Origin: JBFWUW01 sp050247075
GTDB lineage: Bacteria > Planctomycetota > Planctomycetia > Pirellulales > JBFWUW01
NCBI GenBank assembly: GCA_050247075.1
Contig: JBFWUW010000094.1
Coordinates: 1-23,561, forward strand
Length of the DNA stretch: 23,561 nt
Direction: 5' to 3'
In this document: piece by piece, positions 16,801 to 22,557 of the stretch
Position numbering within the stretch: position 1 is the stretch's first letter
Layout of the letters: each line of letters opens with the position of its first letter
Made by a program: the position numbers and the translations under genes
Notes under the pieces: generated by a model
What the model was told of the DNA's origin: nothing
What the model saw: the letters and a program-made list of their open reading frames with translations, nothing else
Databases searched by the model: none

Positions 16801-17766
16801 CCCAAAAAGCAAAAAGGCCCGCTGGGCGAATCGGACCACGACAAGGGGGACGAAAAGTCGCCCGCCGAAAAAGCCAAGGAGTCGGACTCGCAAGGCGACC
16901 AAACCGGCGACAAGGCTGGCGGCGGTAAAGAGGGAGACGGTCAGAAATCAAACCAGGCAGGCACTGGCGGCTCTGGCCAAAACACGGCCGCCGACGAAGG
17001 CGGCTCCGAATCCGAAGGGGAAGGCAACGGCCGCACTTCCGACAAAGCCGGCCAGGATGTTGAGGCCGACCACCCCACCGGCGAATCAAGCCAACAGAAT
17101 GCCGGTCCCGGCGGCCAAAAGAAGGCCGGCGGCAAACAGCCCGGCGGTGCAAAGCAACCGGGCCAGCCTGAGCCAGGAGAAACGCAGTCACAGGCCAAAC
17201 CGCCCCAGGACTCCCCCTCGTCGGCCGGCGGGGCGGGTGACTCCAACGGTGAGACGGAAAACCCCGCCGCGCAAGAAGGGGCGGGCCAACAGGGCACCGT
17301 CCATCCTGATCAAAAGCCGCCCGTCGATCAACCGCCCGGCGCGCCGACCCCGGCGGCCGACCAGGCCGACGAAGCCAACCTGGAGTTCGCCCGTAAGAAG
17401 ACCGATCTGGCGCTGGAATATCTCAAAGACCAACTCGATCAAGACCAGCCCGACCAGGAACTTTTGGACAAGCTAGGCTGGTCGCGCGAGGACATGCAGC
17501 GGTTTGTCTCGCGGTGGGAGGAAATGAAGAGCCGGGCCGGCCAACGTGGTGCCGAGGGAGACGCCGCCCGCAAGCGCCTGGAGGACGAACTTCGCGGGCT
17601 GGGGCTGCGTCCGCGCGGAACCAAGCTCGATGGCGACAGCCGCGAGAAAGAGGCCGAGCGTACTCGCCTGCGAGATTCTCGCCGCAGCGAGCCGCCCCCC
17701 GAATACGCCGAGCAATATAAGGCCTACACGCAAGGCAAAGCCAAAGGCCGCAAAGCGGGCAAGTAG
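13852..17766 (+). CDS. Giant membrane protein with a ~600-residue disordered region (DUF4175-like)
   Basis: 1304 residues. The N-terminus has membrane helices at about 50-72 and 80-103 and a third at about 171-191. An extracytoplasmic beta-rich part (about 205-540) has Ig-like segments, for example VTFDEIMPGNAEVFHGDYLELSAIVRG and PPEITFIAPADSQIEL, ending near VLYFAEAEDNKNPPAN. From about 560 to 1175 it is low complexity, rich in Gln, Gly, Asp, Glu, Lys and Ser and predicted disordered. A charged helical C-terminal part follows (about 1176-1304, ANLEFARKKTDLALEYLKDQLD), with a basic end. The layout resembles large DUF4175-like proteins of planctomycetes, of unknown function; that family call is tentative. 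No intact enzyme motif was seen. Only a weak GGA precedes the ATG. It is convergent with the next gene, with 14 nt between stops. Confidence 0.85.
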   Translation: MASGTAPVSPAPASSGVPRSVEVVEYGRYIEGQLQRTRAQVKWVEIASGMMTLLVAVLTYMMVVAVLDAWVVTSGLSTLGRWLCLAGLLAGGLLLFAWKVVPAVLRPINPVFAAYTIEQNRPSLKNGLINFLLLRSQAQPLSPVIYQAVEQRAATDLSQIEVDATIDRSRIIKLGYVLVGLTALAAVYKLVSPKDPFRSIGRMVFPWAQMVPPSRVTFDEIMPGNAEVFHGDYLELSAIVRGTRDGEPVTLHYTTADGQTVDRPVPLTRPVDGYRYVGSIPPDTDGFKQDIEYYLRAGDARSANFHVTVKAPPAIAVRSVDLEYPRYTGLSKTSQDRGDIKALEGTLVTVRATANQKISTAAIDFDCDGSRDLAMSIVGETATASFPLRLRAESDKPEHGSYLIRFTNERGHENPQPVRHTIEIVRDLPPEITFIAPADSQIELPRNGAAAIGVKARDLDYALSRVALQLELRDKPLSTETLLAETHAGEFRGQFLFDASKYPLKPGDEVLYFAEAEDNKNPPANSVRTLRQRIKIVDPVADEQRKKQIDQAKDDCRCMQDGDGRPGENGGGEAAPRDGQPDADDRDTPREEDAAADDKARPEEENADGQQDHPDDSQGGESQQQPDDRSGGGQKGSQGSSGGQKKSDGENQDQPQDQSGEGDESGEPDDKQGGGSKEGQNKKDAQDKQKGGDKQDGAAGQDQPSNDKQQSGGKQRNRQDDRVDPDTESGDAIEQINKHREKQSKPQQPKGDQEQSQQPKSQDKQQPQPADGGQKGQDEQQPGGQKGNAPAEGESGEQEEAGVESGEEGPDGDGQSGTSQQPNGKSGSKQAGQQAVSSTNQDPQGDGEEGEAIGNQGQQDSAKPGQQEGDAGTREENGEEMTDGAADGTGEKRPAGGNKSKKPGQSAKPQDDEPDDGEEGAGDEGQGDRAQGTRQGEKQQPQEKQDPDAKGGNPNQEQGNSGAGQSSKADEGSPASEEKRSARPKKQKGPLGESDHDKGDEKSPAEKAKESDSQGDQTGDKAGGGKEGDGQKSNQAGTGGSGQNTAADEGGSESEGEGNGRTSDKAGQDVEADHPTGESSQQNAGPGGQKKAGGKQPGGAKQPGQPEPGETQSQAKPPQDSPSSAGGAGDSNGETENPAAQEGAGQQGTVHPDQKPPVDQPPGAPTPAADQADEANLEFARKKTDLALEYLKDQLDQDQPDQELLDKLGWSREDMQRFVSRWEEMKSRAGQRGAEGDAARKRLEDELRGLGLRPRGTKLDGDSREKEAERTRLRDSRRSEPPPEYAEQYKAYTQGKAKGRKAGK

Positions 17767-17780
17767 CCAGCCGTAAGAAG

Positions 17781-18764
17781 CTACGGTGCCATGCTCTTCA
17801 GATAATCCCCGGTTACGTCTTTGACGTTCTCCTCACCCGGATCGTAGTAGAAGTCGTTGTCGTTGATGGGACCGTCAAGCTGTACATCGACCAGATCGAG
17901 CTGTAGCAACGTGTGGCTTTGGTCGCGGCCAAATTGCTGCCACTTCTTGGCAATGCTGGCGTCGGTTCGCAGCCATTCAAAACGGTACGGAAAGAGATCG
18001 TCGCGCCCCAGCACCAGCCGCACGCGGTCGGGGGCTTGAGGGGGCAGGTTGGTCCAATTGATGGGTTGTCCGGCGGCAATCGCCTCGCGTTGCTCGGGCA
18101 GCAAATCGGCCAACCTCTCGGGCCGCCACTCCCCTTCGATCAGCCAGATCGGCATGTCGCCCAACATCCGCTGCCGGGCCGACGTAAAGTTGAACGAGTC
18201 GTACAGGCCGCGTAGCAAACGGGGTAGCCCCCCCAGGCCTAGCGTGCGGACGGCATCGGCCGTTTGATTGGGTTGCGCCCCGCGGTCGAGCGCCGACAAG
18301 ATCGGCAAGACATCGGCCCGTTCCAGCACGTTCTCGTGCGGCATCGAGCGTTCGATCCAGAGTTGCTGGCCGTCACACACCTGGAGCAGCCGGGCTGTCG
18401 CTGCTGGCAAGGAAAACTCCACCGACATCCGCAGTTTGTACTCGCTCCACGGCCCCTGGCGATAAATACCGCTCCCTTCTATCTGCTGGTCGAAGGCGTG
18501 TACCTTCACCCGCAGCCGGGCGGAAATGGAATCGCGTTGTTCAATCTGGGCTAACGCGCTGCCGACCAAAATCTCCGCCCGATTGTCGTCGGATTCGACC
18601 TCCGAGGCCTCCGCGGAGTCGTCCTCGCCGGGCACCTCGACAATCGTATCTCGCGGCTCGCTTTGTGGTTGCGGCTGCGTCTGCCCGTTCATGGGCAACC
18701 CCGCTAGCGCGGCCACGCCCGCCGCCATTAGCAACCCTGCGAAGATAGGCAGTCTGGCCTTCAT
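17781..18764 (-). CDS. Exported protein with LolA/outer-membrane-lipoprotein-sorting-like character
   Basis: 327 residues. Signal peptide or N-terminal anchor at about 1-27 (MKARLPIFAGLLMAAGVAALAG), then a Gln/Pro and acidic spacer (about 28-62). The rest (about 63-327) alternates beta strands and short helices: SISARLRVKVHAFDQQIEGSG, SEYKLRMSVEF, LLQVCDGQQLWIERSM, and near the end RVRLVLGRDDLFPYRFEWLR. Such patterns (modified substrate, a DGQQLW-like hairpin, final basis-for-fold strands) recall LolA-like beta-barrel folds in lipoprotein transport or sensing, but the match is by eye and weak. No Shine-Dalgarno sequence precedes the ATG (AAAACCGTGAC). It is divergent from the downstream three-gene operon and convergent with the giant gene. 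There is no obvious partner. Confidence 0.78.
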   Translation of the reverse strand: MKARLPIFAGLLMAAGVAALAGLPMNGQTQPQPQSEPRDTIVEVPGEDDSAEASEVESDDNRAEILVGSALAQIEQRDSISARLRVKVHAFDQQIEGSGIYRQGPWSEYKLRMSVEFSLPAATARLLQVCDGQQLWIERSMPHENVLERADVLPILSALDRGAQPNQTADAVRTLGLGGLPRLLRGLYDSFNFTSARQRMLGDMPIWLIEGEWRPERLADLLPEQREAIAAGQPINWTNLPPQAPDRVRLVLGRDDLFPYRFEWLRTDASIAKKWQQFGRDQSHTLLQLDLVDVQLDGPINDNDFYYDPGEENVKDVTGDYLKSMAP

Positions 18765-19111
18765 GTCACGGTTTTGCCGGATTTGCCAAAGAATCGCGTT
18801 GTGCCGGGCCGAATTTTACAACTAGAGGAAGTGGGAGAGCGGCCAAGCGGGCCGCCTTATCCCACGATTGCAAAGTCCGGCGGCGTTTCGAGGGAAGGCG
18901 ATTGTAACGGCAACCACTCGGTGGGGTCCACGCCAATCGCGGTTCACGACAAGCGAGTGCCCGACAACAAGAGTTATCGCACATGGCAGGGCGGCTGAAC
19001 CTTCGTGCTGGCAACGCCGGCAAGGCTATCAGCCCGCCCAAACACAACTTGGCGAACGCCACGATGGCGTTTGGAACACTTTTCGTTGAGCGTATCTGTT
19101 AGGGGGACCCC
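18765..19111. promoter_or_regulatory. Divergent intergenic region ahead of the three-gene envelope operon
   Basis: These 347 nt should contain promoters for both flanking genes. A hairpin GCGGCC (18839-18844) with GGCCGC (18850-18855) is visible. I see no convincing -35/-10 pair and no supported gene; short frames here lack ribosome binding sites. At the right end AGGGGGA (19101-19107) is the Shine-Dalgarno sequence of the operon's first gene. Confidence 0.45.
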
Positions 19112-20362
19112 ATGAGATACCGTTGGATGTTGTTAGCGATTGTGGCCGCCGCCACGGGTTGCAGCGGCCCGTTTCATCGCACCTGGAGGGCCAGCATGAA
19201 CGACGGTGGTGCGCCCAACGCGTACAACCTGCCGCCCGCCCAGATGCTGGCCCATCCCGGGCCTGGCGTGGATGGTCCCGGACCGGGCGTGATGATGCCC
19301 GAACCGCCCATTCCGCAAGTTATTCGCTCGTCGCAACTGGCCTTCGTGGGCCCAGACGGTATGAGCATTTCCTGGGACGTCACCGCGCCGGGCCGTTTCG
19401 ACTCGGAGCCGTTGATCGCGCCGGGCCGGTACAACTTTCCGCAAGGGGCCATCTACCGTCTCAAGCTGACCAACATTCCTGGCCGGCCGGGTGTCGAACT
19501 TTATCCCACGATCGAGATCGGTCCCACCATGCCCCGGACGGAGGCCTACCTGGCCCACAACCCTATTCCCATCCAGTTCACCGAGGAAGACTTCGACCAG
19601 GTTGTCCTGTCGGGCAACTTTGTCACCAAGGTGATCTATCTGCCCGATCCTGAGTATCAAGAGCTGGCCGTCGCTGGTGTTGAGACGCTGGTCAGCACGC
19701 GGCTTGATCCGGGCGTTGATCCCATCGTCGAAGCCGACCGTCGCGGTGCCATCATGGCCGTCATTCGCGTCGGTAACATCGACCTGCAAGCGCCAGGCGG
19801 TGTTGGTCCGGAAGGCGTGCAGCAAGCTGCCTACAATCAGCCCGGCCCAGGTGCCGCGCCAAGCATGTTCCAGCCGGGTTACAACCCCAATGCCCTGGGC
19901 GGCTATGTGCCACAGGCCATGGGGCCCAGCTATGTGTCGGGGGTGACCATGCCCGAGTACGGCATGCCGATCACCGGTACGCCGATCGGCCTGCCTGGCC
20001 CGCCGCACATTCCGCTGGGTGGACCTGCCGGATTGCAATCGCACACGATGTACAACCACACGCCGGTTTGCATTCCGGCACCGGTTCAACATCAGCGGAC
20101 GCACGTTCGGCAAGATCCAGGCATTGCCTATCCCAAGCCGGCCAGCGTGATCCACTTGCATGAGCAGGTTGGTCCTCCGGGTGAAGGCCAGGGTGGCGGA
20201 CGGTTTGGCGGACGCCGTGGTGCCCGTCGCGGCGGGGCCGACTGCCCGCCGGGCTACGAGGGCGAAGCCGGCGGATATTCGGACGGGCAGTACCCCGCCG
20301 GCCAGTACCCGGCTCAGCAGCCTGCTGCCGAGTCGGTGCCGCCAGGACAGCCTGCTCCGTAA
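19112..20362 (+). CDS. Putative lipoprotein with a domain shared by its downstream neighbour
   Basis: 416 residues. The N-terminus MRYRWMLLAIVAAATGC has a lipobox-like AATGC, predicting lipidation at C17. A Pro/Gly-rich linker (about 30-68) precedes a beta-rich domain (about 70-228). This holds PQGAIYRLKLTNIPGRPGVE and ELYPTIEI, then PIPIQFTEEDFDQVVLSGNF and VTKVIYLPDPEYQ. Those blocks recur in order in the next gene (GAVYRLRVANIPNR, VFPTIEVI, FPIVIELTAEDLQ, YVTRVVYLEDPDN), so the two are paralogous. The C-terminal part (about 229-416) is Gly/Pro/Tyr/Gln-rich, with GQYPAGQYPAQQ near the end, and probably disordered. I recognise no named family. It opens an apparent three-gene operon, with an AGGGGGA ribosome binding site 4 nt before the ATG. 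A role in the envelope or outer surface is inferred from the lipobox only. Confidence 0.82.
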   Translation: MRYRWMLLAIVAAATGCSGPFHRTWRASMNDGGAPNAYNLPPAQMLAHPGPGVDGPGPGVMMPEPPIPQVIRSSQLAFVGPDGMSISWDVTAPGRFDSEPLIAPGRYNFPQGAIYRLKLTNIPGRPGVELYPTIEIGPTMPRTEAYLAHNPIPIQFTEEDFDQVVLSGNFVTKVIYLPDPEYQELAVAGVETLVSTRLDPGVDPIVEADRRGAIMAVIRVGNIDLQAPGGVGPEGVQQAAYNQPGPGAAPSMFQPGYNPNALGGYVPQAMGPSYVSGVTMPEYGMPITGTPIGLPGPPHIPLGGPAGLQSHTMYNHTPVCIPAPVQHQRTHVRQDPGIAYPKPASVIHLHEQVGPPGEGQGGGRFGGRRGARRGGADCPPGYEGEAGGYSDGQYPAGQYPAQQPAAESVPPGQPAP

Positions 20363-20400
20363 CCATCGGCGGTTCGCTGGAAGCAGTTCAACGTTGCCAG

Positions 20401-20428
20401 CCGCGGGCCAGTCCACACTGGCCCGCGG
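20401..20428. terminator. 12-bp perfect hairpin between the first and second operon genes
   Basis: CCGCGGGCCAGT (20401-20412) and ACTGGCCCGCGG (20417-20428) pair fully around a 4-nt CCAC loop. Only TT follows, so full intrinsic termination is doubtful. Placed 38 nt after one stop and about 54 nt before the next start, it suits partial termination or an RNA-stabilising stem that lowers expression of the downstream pair. Confidence 0.6.
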
Positions 20429-20482
20429 TTGCGTAGCGGCCAAACATTTCCTGATTGAATCAACTCCAACACAACAGTATCC

Positions 20483-21358
20483 ATGAACAGGGTCTTGCCA
20501 CACCGTTGCTCGCCCGCTCGACACAAGCGTGGCGGAGCACCGTTTGCCAGCCGTTGGCTGTGGTTGGTCGTGTGTTGCGGGTTTGCCTCGCCGGCCTTGG
20601 CCGAGCGGCCCGCCCACTACCTGCTGCATGCCAACTTGCCTCCGGGAGCGATTGGAAGCTGGCAACTTCTGCGTGGTGGCCCTCACGCTGGATACTTCCA
20701 ACCGGTCGAGATCAACGCTCCCCAAGGAGCGTTGGTCTCACTGGCGGAACAAGGACATCTGGAAAAACTTCAACCCACGCCCCGTCTGGCCGGCATGTTG
20801 ATCGGTGCCGTCTACCGGTTGCGGGTGGCCAACATCCCCAATCGCCTGGGGGCTGAAGTCTTCCCCACCATAGAAGTTATCGACCGCCTCTACCCGCCCG
20901 AAAACCAGGCGGCCCGCTTTCCGATCGTGATTGAGCTGACCGCCGAGGACTTGCAACTGGCGGCCGACGGCAAATATGTCACGCGGGTAGTCTACCTGGA
21001 AGACCCCGACAACGCCTTGCCCGTGCGGCAAGAAGAACAAGGCTGGTTTGATGCCGTGGCGGGCGAAGACCCACTGCGCGTGGCGGACGAACTTGGCCGG
21101 CCCGTGGCGGTGGTCCGCATGGGAGGCCGCGTTCCGGCCGATCCGGCCGACCCTGGCATGGAGTTCCTTTATGGTGCCCCACCGTGGCAGCGATACACCC
21201 CCAAAGCAGCCCCCGCGCCAGCGGCGGAACCTGTCGAAGGCGCACGGCTGCCACCAGCCGCCGGACAACGCGGCCGGGCCACACCGGCCTCCGCGCGACG
21301 CGAATACTACGACGCGCCCACCCGCACCACTCGCGAGCAGGAACTGATCCGCCGATGA
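20483..21358 (+). CDS. Exported protein paralogous to the preceding lipoprotein
   Basis: 291 residues. A basic N-region followed by WLWLVVCCGFASPALA (about 25-40) forms a signal peptide, cut before ERP. The domain at about 104-217 matches that of the preceding gene product in block order: GAVYRLRVANIPNRLGAEVFPTIEV, FPIVIELTAEDLQL, KYVTRVVYLEDPDNA and VAVVRMGG. It lacks the long Gly/Gln tail but ends in a Pro/Ala/Arg-rich stretch. No Shine-Dalgarno sequence is seen before the ATG (ACAACAGTATCC), so a later start within the basic N-region is possible. The stop codon overlaps the start of the next gene as ATGA (21355-21358), implying translational coupling. Function unknown; an envelope location is inferred. 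Confidence 0.8.
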   Translation: MNRVLPHRCSPARHKRGGAPFASRWLWLVVCCGFASPALAERPAHYLLHANLPPGAIGSWQLLRGGPHAGYFQPVEINAPQGALVSLAEQGHLEKLQPTPRLAGMLIGAVYRLRVANIPNRLGAEVFPTIEVIDRLYPPENQAARFPIVIELTAEDLQLAADGKYVTRVVYLEDPDNALPVRQEEQGWFDAVAGEDPLRVADELGRPVAVVRMGGRVPADPADPGMEFLYGAPPWQRYTPKAAPAPAAEPVEGARLPPAAGQRGRATPASARREYYDAPTRTTREQELIRR

Positions 21359-22557
21359 AGAGCGAACCGCATTATCACGGCCGCCCATCACACCCGCGCT
21401 TTTGGCGCTGGGCGTTGATCGCGGTCTCGACGCTCATTCTCTGTTCGTGCCGTGGCCGCGGCCCGCTCGAAGCTCCTTACCCCGGCTCGGCCGCGTCACC
21501 GCCGCCGGCGTCACTGGGCTACCAAATGCCGCCAGGCGACTGTTTGCCGGCACCGGCCGGCTGTCCCCCGCCAGGATTGGCGTATGCGCCGCTCCCCTCG
21601 CAAGTCCTTAACATGCCGGCCGAACCAGAACAGGGTGGCGTCAAGCTGGTCTCCAACGACGAGTATATCTGTGACGGCGGCGATTCGGCCTTGCCGGTGC
21701 GTGTCACGCCTGACTGGCAGATATACGGACTTGATCGCGAAGATACCGTAGCCCACTACGAATCGCTCGATGGCCGCACGTTTGTGCATCCCTCCAACAA
21801 GGTCTGTGTCTACTCGCCGCGGTTTGCCTCGGTGCGGATGGTACGCGCCGTGGTCGAAGAAGATCAGGTCCACGGGCCAGCGGGCGTGATGTCGCCGGTT
21901 GGCTTGGAGAAGCTCGAGGAAACACGTATCCCCGTGGCCAGCACGCAGCCGATTCGCGCCCAGACCGATGTAGGCCGCCGTATCGTCGGCAGTTACGCCA
22001 CCAAATGGGGCGACGGCGTGATCTCCACGAACCTGGTGGCCCGCGGACTGGAAGATCTCTTCTCGCCGTTCGAGGATCTAGCGATTATTCGCCGCGGCGT
22101 GTTCGAACAGTCGGAAGGGGCACGCCTGGCCGCGGCCGTGTTGTCGGCTAATGTCTGGATCAGCGTGCAACGGGCGCAAGTCATTCTTGACGACCAACAC
22201 GCCATCGAACTGGCCACCGTGCAAACGCCGGCGGTTACTTACACAGTCGACGAGGGAGGCCCCATCCGCTTCCGGCTGGTCAAGATCGCCTCCAAGCAAG
22301 AGGCGCAGCCGGGCGAGACGGTCGATTTCACGCTGCGGTTCGACAACACCGGCGGGCAGGTCATCGGCAATATCGTGCTGGTGGACCACTTGCACCAACG
22401 GCTGGAGCTAGTGCCCGACAGCGTGCAGTCGAGCATTCCGACGACCTTTACCACCGAGGAAGACGAGTTCGGCTCGCTGGTCCTGCGGTGGGAAGTCACC
22501 GACCCGCTCCCCGCCGGCAAAGGCGGCATCGTCCGCTTCCAATGCCGCATGCGGTAG
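21355..22557 (+). CDS. Lipoprotein with a DUF11-like C-terminal domain
   Basis: 400 residues. The start is the ATG of the ATGA overlap with the preceding gene; longer in-frame openings upstream run inside that gene and lack a signal. A hydrophobic stretch (about 16-31) ends in LCSC, a lipobox predicting lipidation at C32. A Pro-rich linker (about 35-85) precedes a middle region of unknown fold (about 85-295), including VCVYSPRFASVRMVRAVV and VGRRIVGSYATKWGDGV. The C-terminal part (about 297-400) has the DUF11-like pattern QPGETVDFTLRFDNTGG with NIVLVDHLHQRLELVPDSV, a beta-sandwich repeat common in bacterial surface proteins. It is probably displayed or anchored at the outer membrane together with the two upstream products. 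Substrate or partner unknown. Confidence 0.85.
   Translation: MKSEPHYHGRPSHPRFWRWALIAVSTLILCSCRGRGPLEAPYPGSAASPPPASLGYQMPPGDCLPAPAGCPPPGLAYAPLPSQVLNMPAEPEQGGVKLVSNDEYICDGGDSALPVRVTPDWQIYGLDREDTVAHYESLDGRTFVHPSNKVCVYSPRFASVRMVRAVVEEDQVHGPAGVMSPVGLEKLEETRIPVASTQPIRAQTDVGRRIVGSYATKWGDGVISTNLVARGLEDLFSPFEDLAIIRRGVFEQSEGARLAAAVLSANVWISVQRAQVILDDQHAIELATVQTPAVTYTVDEGGPIRFRLVKIASKQEAQPGETVDFTLRFDNTGGQVIGNIVLVDHLHQRLELVPDSVQSSIPTTFTTEEDEFGSLVLRWEVTDPLPAGKGGIVRFQCRMR

Noticed and set aside
15982..17191. Long open frames on the minus strand opposite the low-complexity part of the giant gene
   Set aside because: They arise because Gln/Gly/Asp/Lys codons read in reverse give Leu/Pro/Arg/Ser-rich stop-free frames. 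The apparent membrane helices are composition artefacts, and there is no start context.
19133..20725. 530-codon open frame on the minus strand
   Set aside because: It is antisense to the first two operon genes, whose shared domain and signal sequences support the plus strand. Its Arg/Gly-rich composition is typical of a GC-rich shadow frame.
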